Both the position numbers and the translations under genes were made by a program. Below the pieces are notes generated by a model. That model was given only the letters and a program-made list of their open reading frames with translations, was not told where the DNA came from and did not search any database. A stretch of DNA of 64,000 nucleotides, from positions 2,091,472 through 2,155,471 of the forward strand of contig OX638353.1 of assembly GCA_951813255.1 (NCBI GenBank), written 5' to 3'. The stretch is from an uncultured Dehalococcoidia bacterium (GTDB lineage Bacteria; Chloroflexota; Dehalococcoidia; Lucifugimonadales; JAAXIE01). This document shows positions 1 through 8,558 of the stretch, piece by piece; within the stretch, counting starts at the first letter, position 1, and the number at the start of each line of letters is the position of its first letter.

Positions 1-1049
1 TCAATTGTACGGCGCAAGTGTTGAGAGGGGACACAAAGAGAGGAGCAGCCGGACATTCCGCTTGCGTGACTGATGACGAGTTGAGCGTTCGGAGTGGGTT
101 TATCCGTTGGGATGGAATGCGGGATGGGGCCGGGTCCCGCGCAGTCAAACACTTCCAGGTGAATGACGTAGCCGTCGAACGAAACGCCTGCCATCGTAGC
201 CTCGTCTGCAACGACCAAGCTGGACACTAGTGCCTCTCCGGGCTGTAGATCGCCTAGCATTTGCGGGCCGAGTTCCCCAACTGTTTGCTGTCCCTGCTTC
301 AAATGTGGCTCGGACTGCACGTAGCAGAGCACCTGAGAGGTAGCGTTCGTGACCTGCGCTTGAACGACGCCGCCGGTGAACATGGCGTACACCTCCAGCC
401 CACCGAGGACACCCTGCCATGTTTGGTCTAGAGGCACGATAGGGCTCGACATGGCGACTTCCCCTGCTTCGCTGCCAGAGCCGCCTTCCGCACCCTCTGA
501 GCCGCCTTCGCCCACACTTTCGCTACCGCCAGCCTCACCGCTGCCATGCTCGACGTGACCTATCCACGTGTCGAACACCTGACCGGTTGCGTCTAGATTA
601 ATGTTGATCGACTGACCCGGCGACAGATCTTGCGGAGTTGTCGGACCTAACTCGACCCCGTTGGACAAGTGAACCTCGACCCTTACCCTTGTCAGGGTTG
701 AGGGCCAGGTGTTCAACACCGACCCTAGGAACGCACCTCTGGTCTTGTCGTAGGACAGGACAAGACGCGCTCCCGCCATAACTCTATCGAATGTGTCATC
801 GATCGTTAGCTGTGGGTTACTGCTACCTTCACCGCCAACCTCGGTGGTCTCACCTGATTCCCCACCACCTGAGCCGCTGACAGGTTCGCCAGCCGGTTCA
901 CTACCGCCTGAGTCACTACCTTCACCGCCAGACTCGATGCTACCGGACTCCCTGCCCGATTCACTAGCTGAGTCGGTTCTTTCGGTACCTTCTCCATTGC
1001 CTCCACACGCCAACGCCACCAACAGCATGACCAGCACCAAGTAACGCAT
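1..1049 (-). CDS. Secreted lipoprotein with Gly/Ser/Glu-rich linkers (A-B domain order), 3' end outside window
   Basis: The frame is open from an ATG at 1049 to the window edge (349 codons, no stop), so the gene is partial. It begins with a short lipoprotein signal (basic start, hydrophobic run, LVALAC with Cys15; -3 is Ala, slightly off consensus). A Gly/Ser/Glu-rich linker follows, then a beta-rich domain (A) with GARLVLSYD and VRVEVHLSNGVELGPTTP, a second acidic linker, and a different domain (B) with VLCYVQSEPHLK and EVFDCAG. The two B-domain cysteines are also present in the paralogue at 8559-10058. The A domain resembles FxLYD-type domains, but that is an impression, not a search result. 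It is divergent from the kinase-regulator at 1795. The last ~40 residues no longer resemble the paralogue. Function unknown; probably cell-surface. Confidence 0.75.
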   Translation of the reverse strand, partial: MRYLVLVMLLVALACGGNGEGTERTDSASESGRESGSIESGGEGSDSGGSEPAGEPVSGSGGGESGETTEVGGEGSSNPQLTIDDTFDRVMAGARLVLSYDKTRGAFLGSVLNTWPSTLTRVRVEVHLSNGVELGPTTPQDLSPGQSININLDATGQVFDTWIGHVEHGSGEAGGSESVGEGGSEGAEGGSGSEAGEVAMSSPIVPLDQTWQGVLGGLEVYAMFTGGVVQAQVTNATSQVLCYVQSEPHLKQGQQTVGELGPQMLGDLQPGEALVSSLVVADEATMAGVSFDGYVIHLEVFDCAGPGPIPHSIPTDKPTPNAQLVISHASGMSGCSSLCVPSQHLRRTI

Positions 1050-1794
1050 GACATTTCCCTTCTACTGTCTCAACCTGCAAGCACATACTGGTCTTCGCGT
1101 GGCATGTATGTCGCACAAAAACGAGCACAGCTCTCATTTCCCCATTGTTGCCAACAACCCCCCGGCTTCCACCGTTTGATAGGTGCGCCCTGATTTAAGG
1201 GGAGAGGCGTGGGCTATTTGGAAAGCCGCCACTATCGACATGATGGCAACAACGGACTGTCAACGGTTCCCTTCTCCAATTATGCAAGGGCCTCACAGAC
1301 TCCAAGACAACGGAGTAAGGATGCGCCATGGCATAAAGTGCACCAAGCTCCACCGCCGAAGTGCTAGGAAGCATAACGATTTGTTTCACAAGCAGAACGC
1401 TCCAAGACCGTAACCAAGAATCGGCCGATTGCTTGGCTCCGACACCTGCTAGAATAGCAGCCTGGTATTACCGCAGCGTTGCAAACACCCCTTTGCTGGT
1501 TACTGAAATGTATATTCACGACAAAATCAGAGGCCCTCTCTGAATTGCTGCGGGTCCGTGACCCCTAAAGGTGCCTCGCCACTTGTAGAGTAAGCTCGTC
1601 GGTAGTGAAGTGGAGTCCCCAGTCATTGCGGTGTCCGTCGGATGAGTGTGCACGCGTTGCGAAGTGCCTCCCGTCAACTCGGCAGCACCTACAGGTGGCG
1701 CACGCCCGGGTCAATGAGGATACTAGGCCTCTAGACCTTGAGGCGGAGCGAATGGAGTAGGTCCGATATCATCGGCGATGTCATGGAGGGAGCG
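1050..1794. other. Intergenic region, no gene recognised
   Basis: About 745 bases separate the divergent lipoprotein and hybrid kinase genes. Short open frames here have no ribosome-binding sites or recognisable motifs. The region should hold the promoters of both genes, but I see no convincing -35/-10 pair. Confidence 0.5.
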
Positions 1795-4167
1795 ATGGAC
1801 GAGGTCGACCGCCTGACGCGGGAGATAGCAGAACTGAGGGACCGCCTGGCCAGATTGAGTGAGGCAAACCTCCGGGCCAACGAGAGCTTGGACTTGGATA
1901 TCGTCCTCTCCGAGGTGGTCGAGAGCGCATGCAGTCTGACAGAGGCACGGTACGGGGTGATCACCGCCGTTGATGGCGCTGGGGGTCTCCAAGCGATGGT
2001 AACGTGTGGATTGACTCACGAGGAGTACCAAGCTCTTCTCGACCTCCCCGATGGGCCGAGGTTCTTTGAGTATCTTGGCAACATCCGAGAACCACTCAGA
2101 GTCCCCGACTTGAATGCCCACGTAAGGTCACAAGGGTTGCCTGAGTTCCGGCCGCCAGTGGTGTTCAGAGCTTTCTTGGGTGCGCCCATTCTCCTCCGGG
2201 GGGCGCATGTAGGTAGCTTCTATCTCGGTGAGAAGGGGCAGGGTATGGAGTTCAGCGCCGGGGACGAGGAACTCCTAGCGATGTTCGCCGCTCAGGCAGC
2301 AGCAGCCATCGCCAACGCCCGAAGATACAAGGATGAACAGCGAGCGAGGGCCGATCTCGAGGCACTCATAAACACCTGTCCCGTGGGGGTCGCGGTACTC
2401 GACGCCAGGGTCGGCAAGGTGATGTGGATGAACCGTGAAGCTCGCCGTATCGTGGGAGACCTGCTCGACCCGAACCAGTCTGAGGAGGAGCTCCTCCAGG
2501 TGCTTACCTATCAACGTGCTGACGGTCGGGAGGTATCCCTAGACCAATTCCCATTGCCGGTGGTGCTAAATGAGGGGGAGACGGTGCGGTCCGAGGAGTT
2601 CGTGATGCGCACCCCGGACGGCAGCTCCGTCACTGCATTGATCAACGCCACACCCATCCGCTCTGATAATGGCGATGTGGAGTCCATGGTGGTGACCCTG
2701 CAGGATATGACGCCTATAAAGGAACTGGAACGGCTGCGCGCCGAGTTCCTTGGTATGGTGAGCCACGAACTGCGGGCCCCCCTGATCTCCATCAAGGGCT
2801 CGGCAACCACGCTTCTGGACAATGCGCCCACGCTTGAACCCGCCGAGATGCACCAACTCCATCGGATCATCTCCGAACAGGCGGACCATATGAGGAGTCT
2901 CATCAACGATCTGCTCGACATGGCCCGCATAGAGTCGGGTACCCTCACGGTCACCCCGGAACCCGTAGACCCCAGCGTCCTAGTGGAAGAGGCTAGGAGC
3001 ACTCTATTAAGCCCGCGTGTGAGAAGCGCTGTGCAGATCAACCTAACGCCAAGCCTGCCTCATGTCATGGCTGACCGACGCCGAGTCGTCCAGGTCCTCA
3101 TCAATCTCCTCTCAAACGCCTCGAAATACTCGCGCGAGCCGTCACCGATAAGGCTCACAGTGGCACAGGATGGCATGTATATTGAGTTCTCCGTCGCTGA
3201 CGAGGGCAAGGGCTTGTCCCCCGGCCTGCTACCTCATCTTTTCAGCAGGTTCTCCCGTCTCGACGAAGAGGACCCCGTGGGAGGCATAACCAATTCGGGC
3301 TTGGGGCTCGCCATTTGCAAAGGGATAGTTGAGGCGCATGGGGGCCGTATCTGGGCGGAGAGCGCAGGGTTGGGCAAGGGCGCCAGATTCGTATTCACTA
3401 TCCCAGCAGTAGATTTAGAGGCAGTCGCGGGCACGGGGCAACCCGTCTTCGGCTCAAACGCCCAATCAACGTCAAGGCACCGTACTCGCATTCTGGCCGT
3501 AGACGACGACCCCCATGCCCTCCGGTATATACGGGATGTGCTAACCAAGGCAGGGTACGCCCCAGTGGTCACCGGAGACCCCGAGGAGGTATCCCATTTC
3601 ATGGAAACGGAGAAGCCCGACGTGGTGCTGTTGGACCTGGTGTTGCCCGGTGTCGACGGGATCGAGTTGATGAGACGAGTACACGAGGCCTCCAGTGTGC
3701 CAGTAATCTTCGTATCCGTATATGGACAGGAGGACATTATCGCCAAGGCCCTGGACATGGGGGCAGCGGACTACATCGTAAAGCCCTTCTCCCCTACTGA
3801 GCTTGGGGCAAGGATCAGGGCGGCCATACGCAAGCACTCGACACCCGAAGGCGCCGAATCGTCCGTACCATATTCAGTGGGGGACCTGACCCTCGACTAT
3901 TTAAGACGTCGCGTTACAGTTGCTGGCCGTCCGGTGGAGCTGACAGCCATTGAATATGCATTGTTGGTGGAGTTGTCGCTCAACGCTGGGAGAGTATTGA
4001 CCTATGACCAACTGTTGCAACGAGTCTGGGGACAGGGCAGGTCAGGCGAGGTTGAGGCAGTGCGCGTGGTGGTCGCCAAACTCCGACGCAAATTAGGAGA
4101 TGATGCAGCTAACCCAGCCTACATCGCGACGGTGCACCGGGTGGGCTACCGTATGGTGAGTGACTAG
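1795..4167 (+). CDS. Hybrid sensor kinase fused to receiver and OmpR-type winged-helix output
   Basis: About 790 residues. Order: coiled N-terminus, GAF-like domain (about 30-170), PAS-like domain (about 185-300), HisKA with SHELRAPL (phospho-acceptor His324), HATPase with N-box Asn441 and DEGKG from Asp469, a receiver with phospho-acceptor Asp614 and conserved Lys663, and a C-terminal winged helix ending in HRVGYRMVSD. No transmembrane segment is visible, so sensing is probably cytoplasmic. The chain holds kinase, receiver and DNA-binding output together, which normally sit on two proteins. I chose ATG 1795 because GGAGG lies five bases upstream; ATG 1783 and TTG 1738 are in-frame alternatives. 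The gene is divergent from the lipoprotein at 1-1049, a plausible but untested target. Confidence 0.93.
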   Translation: MDEVDRLTREIAELRDRLARLSEANLRANESLDLDIVLSEVVESACSLTEARYGVITAVDGAGGLQAMVTCGLTHEEYQALLDLPDGPRFFEYLGNIREPLRVPDLNAHVRSQGLPEFRPPVVFRAFLGAPILLRGAHVGSFYLGEKGQGMEFSAGDEELLAMFAAQAAAAIANARRYKDEQRARADLEALINTCPVGVAVLDARVGKVMWMNREARRIVGDLLDPNQSEEELLQVLTYQRADGREVSLDQFPLPVVLNEGETVRSEEFVMRTPDGSSVTALINATPIRSDNGDVESMVVTLQDMTPIKELERLRAEFLGMVSHELRAPLISIKGSATTLLDNAPTLEPAEMHQLHRIISEQADHMRSLINDLLDMARIESGTLTVTPEPVDPSVLVEEARSTLLSPRVRSAVQINLTPSLPHVMADRRRVVQVLINLLSNASKYSREPSPIRLTVAQDGMYIEFSVADEGKGLSPGLLPHLFSRFSRLDEEDPVGGITNSGLGLAICKGIVEAHGGRIWAESAGLGKGARFVFTIPAVDLEAVAGTGQPVFGSNAQSTSRHRTRILAVDDDPHALRYIRDVLTKAGYAPVVTGDPEEVSHFMETEKPDVVLLDLVLPGVDGIELMRRVHEASSVPVIFVSVYGQEDIIAKALDMGAADYIVKPFSPTELGARIRAAIRKHSTPEGAESSVPYSVGDLTLDYLRRRVTVAGRPVELTAIEYALLVELSLNAGRVLTYDQLLQRVWGQGRSGEVEAVRVVVAKLRRKLGDDAANPAYIATVHRVGYRMVSD

Positions 4168-4880
4168 AAGGAGCATAGAGGGCGAAAGCAAGATGACTAT
4201 GGGGACATGACCCGTCCTTGGGATCACGATAAGGCCCAGTGAGCTATGGATAGGTGTATATTGGCCCTCGGAACTTTCCATCTCGAATGGCTTCAGTGCT
4301 GCGTCCCATGCCCATCTGATGTCATCCTTCCAAAGGCGCAAAAGTTCATCAGCACACTTTGAGACCATCACATGCCTCACAACTGAAGTCAGTGGATCAC
4401 TGATTTGAGCGTAAGGCCCGCGCGAAGCGCTCCACCCGAGTGCAGGTGGTGGACCCGGTAAGCTAGGTAGGTGTCCTCACTTACGGAACAGAGCAGCCCA
4501 CTTCGTAGAGGTATTCCTCACCACCTCGAACGACATGCTACATCCGGACGGATCCTGTGGTTCATCGGTTTCCTGTTGTTCGCTCGTAGGCTTCTGCATG
4601 GGAGTCTGATGCCCGCAACCCAATTTGCGCGGTGATGGCCGCTTTCTGCGTGCCGATCAGGCTCTCCTGACTTGGATCGTGTACGAGCCGATGATACGGA
4701 CCAGTGCGGTCGGTCGGCATACGCGGACTCTTTGATCCTATCTGCCACGTTACAGCAATGTATCAGGGTCGCTCTTTAATGCCATGGTTATGCCCGCGCC
4801 CTATGATTGCACCGTTGGACGACTGACCTCCTGCCCGTCGCTCGTTACAGTACCGCCTGAGGTACGCATGGGCCGGTGCT
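4168..4880. other. Intergenic region, no gene recognised
   Basis: About 710 bases after the hybrid kinase. The minus-strand frame overlapping the kinase 3' end is a shadow of its codons. I see no convincing coding frame, hairpin with T-run, or tRNA here. Confidence 0.45.
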
Positions 4881-5021
4881 ATGTCCATCCGCATTGGACT
4901 TGAGGAAGTCGGGGTTCAAGGTTACGTGAATCAGAACATCTGGAATCTACTTGTCTGGGCAGCCCTGATCGGGTTTTTGGCTTGGGTCGTGTTCGGTTTA
5001 GTCCTTACCGGATTGTCATGA
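4881..5021 (+). CDS. Possible 46-residue single-pass membrane peptide
   Basis: ATG to TGA gives 46 codons. The first 20 residues are polar (start MSIRIGLEEVG); the rest is a hydrophobic stretch rich in Leu, Trp, Val and Phe with the look of one transmembrane helix, ending in LTGLS. No good ribosome-binding site precedes it, which lowers confidence. It lies upstream of the small genes at 5066-5833 on the same strand. No family recognised. Confidence 0.35.
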   Translation: MSIRIGLEEVGVQGYVNQNIWNLLVWAALIGFLAWVVFGLVLTGLS

Positions 5022-5065
5022 AGTCCGAGGAGTGGAGACGAGCACTTATTGGAATATAGTAACCA

Positions 5066-5277
5066 TTGGATAGCTCTTGTAACTCCAGCGCCAAGCCCCT
5101 CAATGAGATTCAGAATCGAATCACTATGCTACGGCACAGGAGCAGATCATCGTCCACCGTCCCGCCGGTAACTTCGTCGTCGGACTTACAGAAAACGCAA
5201 TCCCGGAGTGCGTATCCGGCTGGGGCGTCCAGTTCGCTAACCCGCAGATTAGAACCGCCTTTGTAAAGGATGGCTAG
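5066..5277 (+). pseudogene. Frameshifted small gene of unknown function
   Basis: One frame reads protein-like from the start (PLNEIQNRITMLR); another reads protein-like to the end (IIVHRPAGNFVVG, then GWGVQFANPQIRTAF) and stops at TAG 5275-5277. That TAG overlaps the AGGAGG of the next gene, an arrangement typical of translationally coupled genes. The second frame has no start codon of its own after an upstream TGA. The simplest reading is one gene broken near 5130. The family is unknown to me. Confidence 0.35.
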
Positions 5278-5287
5278 GAGGACACCC

Positions 5288-5500
5288 ATGGCTTCAGACC
5301 CGAGTCACCAGATGCAGATGTACGCCAAGGCAGATTTGGACGAACTCGAGGAACTAATGCGGTCTCGCTTCGGTCCCACGGTTACGACCAGTTTTGTCAT
5401 AGACTATGCCATCAAGTTCGTGTTGTCCTATGAGCGGAGGCCACGGCAGTTCATCGACTACCTAAAGGCGGAGCGGGATCTCCCCCTCAACCCAGAATGA
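5288..5500 (+). CDS. Small helical protein, ribbon-helix-helix-like
   Basis: 70 residues. ATG 5288 is chosen over ATG 5270 because a perfect AGGAGG (5276-5281) sits six bases upstream. The protein has a short N-terminal strand-like segment (QMQMYAKAD), a helix (DELEELMRSRFG), a TVTTSF turn and a second helix (VIDYAIKFVLSYE). This is reminiscent of ribbon-helix-helix antitoxin-type regulators, but no diagnostic residues are certain. The next small gene on the same strand begins about 80 bases later. Confidence 0.6.
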   Translation: MASDPSHQMQMYAKADLDELEELMRSRFGPTVTTSFVIDYAIKFVLSYERRPRQFIDYLKAERDLPLNPE

Positions 5501-5578
5501 TTCCCCAGTTCCCTTGGAAACGCCGCGAGGCCCGGAATGGGGCACTGTATCACTTCGATTGATTGGAGGGACAGGCCG

Positions 5579-5833
5579 ATGTACCGAGCCAACGCAGACG
5601 TACCAGGCCCCTACACTATCCACCTTGAATCATGCCTCCGTGTGAAGCATCGCATCTGGTGGCATGGTCTTTACGACACTCTTCTGGAGGCATACCTGCC
5701 TGTGGTGAAGCATCAGATGCAGATTAGTCTGTGCAGGATCTGTCGACCGATGCCCAAGCCTGAGGAGAAGGAGCACCTGAGGAAACTGGTGAATGTCTTC
5801 GGCGCGGCCACTCCGGATGCTGACTCGGGGTAA
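5579..5833 (+). CDS. Small Cys-containing hypothetical protein
   Basis: 84 residues from ATG 5579, which has GGAGG about nine bases upstream; an earlier ATG at 5537 lacks one. The sequence is rich in His, Arg and aromatic residues and contains a CRIC pair (SLCRICRPMPKPEEKEH) plus an upstream Cys, so a small metal site is possible. It is co-directional with the 5288 gene. I recognise no family. Confidence 0.45.
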   Translation: MYRANADVPGPYTIHLESCLRVKHRIWWHGLYDTLLEAYLPVVKHQMQISLCRICRPMPKPEEKEHLRKLVNVFGAATPDADSG

Positions 5834-6326
5834 GATTGACCAACCCATTTCAGGACAACTAATGTTCCCGTCTTGGTCGCAGGCTCGAGCACCGGAGCAA
5901 GGATCATGCAAGAGCAATCTCCGCAAAACTGACACAGTGCCAGTAGTGGCATGCCATGACCCCGTGCGTCACCCCGGATCCCGGCCGTAGCACCTCTGGA
6001 CTGCCTTCCTTACGTGTACAAGCAACCTGATGTGTGAAGGCTGACAAGAATTCACACAGGCTGCAACGGCGGGCCTTGGGACGTCCCTTCCCTCTAGCGG
6101 TATCCCGGAAATCTCCAATTACCTTCCCATCTACCAGCATTGGTTAGGGGCGTTCTTGACCGGAGGCACTCCGGACACCCTCATCCACTTAGGAGGTGCC
6201 AACATGCGGGCACAGCTACCTGTCCAGACCCGATGGCAAACATGACTGCCCCGGCTATGAGCACTTATCGGTGGACACCACCGACATTTCTCCACCAGAA
6301 TCCGGCTCCTGCAGGGAGCGAGTCTC
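5834..6326. other. Intergenic region, no gene recognised
   Basis: About 490 bases between converging genes. An AGGAGG-preceded ATG near 6204 opens only a 13-codon frame. No T-run hairpin or RNA gene was seen. Confidence 0.45.
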
Positions 6327-7751
6327 TTACACTTTTCGTGGAAAGCGGATAGTAACGGTAGTACCTTGATCGAAGCCGTCGCTTGTTATCGCAATGGTTC
6401 CGCCGTGCGCTTCCACGATGGTGCGGGCTATGGCGAGTCCTAAACCTGTGCCTCTGATTCCGTGACTGCGGGATTGGCCGGTGCGGTAGAAGCGGTCAAA
6501 GACGTAAGGGATCTCGGCGGGGTCCATGCCGATTCCGTCATCCGCGATCGAGATGGCCAAGAATCCTTCGCTTTCTATACTAGCTTCAAGCACAATGGTC
6601 CCATAAGGACCAGTGCAATGGACCGCGTTGCCTATGATGTTGCCCAACGTCTGGCTCAAGCGCATCGAGTCCAGTTGCATACTCGGAAGGTCACCGGATA
6701 GCCGCAACGACAGGTCAATCTGCTTTGCTTGACATTGCGGCCGCCACCGCTCCGCCTCCGCAGCAACCAATTCGTTAACCGATCCCGTTTCCAGGGATAG
6801 CTGCAGGTGTCCGTGGTCGGTTTCCGCCAACCAGCTCAAGTCGTGTACTAGGCCCTTGAGCCTGTCGACTTCCTGGATGATGTGATCGGAGCCGCTTTCG
6901 GGTGTCTGAAGTCCGTCGCGCAGGCCACTTGCTTCCAGTTGTATGACGCTGAGAGGCGTATTGAGCTCATGGGAGACATCGCTTATCAGCCTCCGACGCA
7001 GGTCCCTCTGAGTCTGTAGGGTGGAGGTCATATGGTTGAAGGCCACACTCATGCGCCCCAACTCATCCGAGGAGCTGACTGGCAACTGGATAGCATCGCC
7101 TTGGGCAATAGCCTGGGTTGCGTCGGTCAGAGCCTTCACTGGGGCCGTGATGCGGTTGGACAACCAAGCCGCCAACAGGGTGGCAAGGCCAGCCGTAATC
7201 GCTCCGCCAAGCACGGTGATGAACAGGAGTGCCCTGAGAAACCCGTGAGATTCGCTGGAGAGGCGTTCGCTGTTCACGTCCACATAGACATAGCCCACGG
7301 GCTCACCGGCGACTAGATTGAATACCGTCTCGCGATGCCCTTCCAGATTGGGGACGACCGCTCCGGATGGCAACTCGGAGAAGTTGTCCTTTACGACTCG
7401 TCCATCGATGCCCGCAATAACGACCCGTACAGGGTCCTGGTGAGAAAACTCGCTGTGATTTTCCTCGCCTTCTTCAGAGCGCTCACTGGATTCAGAGCGT
7501 TCACTGGCTGGAGCTGCGTAGTCAGGGTACGCCCCCTCAGCCAGGGCCCTGTTCACCGTTTCCCAACCACCGGTAGCCGTATACTCCCTGCTCAGATTCT
7601 GTGACAGTTGCACCGCCTCATCATTGCCAATCTTTTCGACGAACACGCCTAGGCGGGCTTGGGTCGCGTAGTAACCGACACCGACACTAACGGAGGCGGT
7701 GAGAAGGACGACCAGTACGGTCGCGCCCATGATTCGCCAGCGCAGTGACAT
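6327..7751 (-). CDS. Membrane sensor histidine kinase (BaeS/CpxA-like)
   Basis: 474 residues. TM1 is about 8-30, followed by an extracytoplasmic sensor (about 31-172), TM2 about 173-198, HAMP about 199-250, HisKA with SDVSHELNTPL (His261), and HATPase with GNIIGNA, ADDGIG and GTGLGLAI. The sensor carries an unusual Ser/Glu/His patch at about 82-104 (SERSESSERSEEGEENH), similar in composition to the linkers of the lipoprotein encoded upstream at 8559-10058. ATG 7751 overlaps the TGA of the response regulator by one base (TGATG), so the pair should be translationally coupled. A GTG one codon earlier is the alternative start. Confidence 0.95.
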   Translation of the reverse strand: MSLRWRIMGATVLVVLLTASVSVGVGYYATQARLGVFVEKIGNDEAVQLSQNLSREYTATGGWETVNRALAEGAYPDYAAPASERSESSERSEEGEENHSEFSHQDPVRVVIAGIDGRVVKDNFSELPSGAVVPNLEGHRETVFNLVAGEPVGYVYVDVNSERLSSESHGFLRALLFITVLGGAITAGLATLLAAWLSNRITAPVKALTDATQAIAQGDAIQLPVSSSDELGRMSVAFNHMTSTLQTQRDLRRRLISDVSHELNTPLSVIQLEASGLRDGLQTPESGSDHIIQEVDRLKGLVHDLSWLAETDHGHLQLSLETGSVNELVAAEAERWRPQCQAKQIDLSLRLSGDLPSMQLDSMRLSQTLGNIIGNAVHCTGPYGTIVLEASIESEGFLAISIADDGIGMDPAEIPYVFDRFYRTGQSRSHGIRGTGLGLAIARTIVEAHGGTIAITSDGFDQGTTVTIRFPRKV

Positions 7752-8428
7752 CACTCGTCCTCCACCACGAACCTGTAGCCCGCGCCATAAACCGTCTGAA
7801 TCGGCTGTCTGCCATCCCGGTTGATCTCCTTTCGCAGGCGAGCGACCTGGCTGTCGATGGCCCGGTCGAAACCTTCAAACTGGTCACTGAAGGTCAACGA
7901 GATCAGTTGTTCACGACTGAGCACTTGATTGGGATGAATCATGAAGGTTGCCAGCAGGGCAATTTGGGCTTGGCTCAAGTTCACGAGTTCGCCATCGACC
8001 GTAACGACTCCGCTGGTTTCGTTGAGCGTGATGTTGCCTCGGGTAAGGACCTGCTGGACCCTGTCCTTGACGCGACGAAGGACGGCTGCGGCACGGGCAA
8101 TGACTTCATCGGGGTCGAAGGGCTTGACTATGTAATCGTCGGCTCCGCTGTCAAGCCCCATGATTCGCTCGGGAGGGGCTTCCCTGGCCGTCAGCATGAG
8201 TATGGGGACTTCCGATTCACGGCGCAGGATTCTGCACAGTTCCACGCCGTCGAGACGGGGAAGCGTCAGATCGAGGATGATCAGGGCTGGAGCCAAGTTA
8301 CGGGCTAGGGCAAGGCCGGATTCACCGTCGTGGGCAACTTGGGCGGAGAACCCGGCACGCTCGAAGTACACTTTTACCCAGTTGGCGATCCTGGTGTCAT
8401 CCTCGATTATCAATACTGTGCCGCTCAT
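7751..8428 (-). CDS. OmpR-family response regulator
   Basis: 225 residues. The receiver domain has acidic pocket Glu9-Asp10-Asp11, phospho-acceptor Asp53 and Lys102, followed by a winged-helix DNA-binding domain ending in TVYGAGYRFVVEDE. ATG 8428 has GAGG seven bases upstream and fits the usual receiver start; the TTG at 8449 has no such support. It is the partner of the kinase whose start overlaps its stop. The lipoprotein gene lies 130 bases upstream on the same strand, with a strong hairpin between them, so the three genes may form one operon with uneven expression. Confidence 0.95.
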   Translation of the reverse strand: MSGTVLIIEDDTRIANWVKVYFERAGFSAQVAHDGESGLALARNLAPALIILDLTLPRLDGVELCRILRRESEVPILMLTAREAPPERIMGLDSGADDYIVKPFDPDEVIARAAAVLRRVKDRVQQVLTRGNITLNETSGVVTVDGELVNLSQAQIALLATFMIHPNQVLSREQLISLTFSDQFEGFDRAIDSQVARLRKEINRDGRQPIQTVYGAGYRFVVEDE

Positions 8429-8450
8429 CACCAGTCCTCTACGAAGCAAT

Positions 8451-8487
8451 GATAGAAGCGGTGTCCCGATGAGACACCGCTTCTATC
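8451..8487 (-). other. Perfect 15-bp hairpin between lipoprotein and response regulator genes
   Basis: GATAGAAGCGGTGTC (8451-8465) and its exact reverse complement (8473-8487) flank a seven-base loop. No T-run follows on either strand, so it is not a canonical intrinsic terminator. It lies in the 130-base spacer of the proposed lipoprotein-regulator-kinase operon. It could partially terminate, protect or process the transcript, or bind a protein. Confidence 0.8.
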
Positions 8488-8558
8488 TACCGGACATATG
8501 GGTCAGATTATCTCACTTGGGGCATCGATATCTTCTCTCATGGCCATTGCGATTGACT

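Noticed and set aside
4093..4380. Minus-strand frame over the 3' end of the hybrid kinase
   Set aside because: It overlaps confirmed coding sequence and has no motif; a shadow frame.
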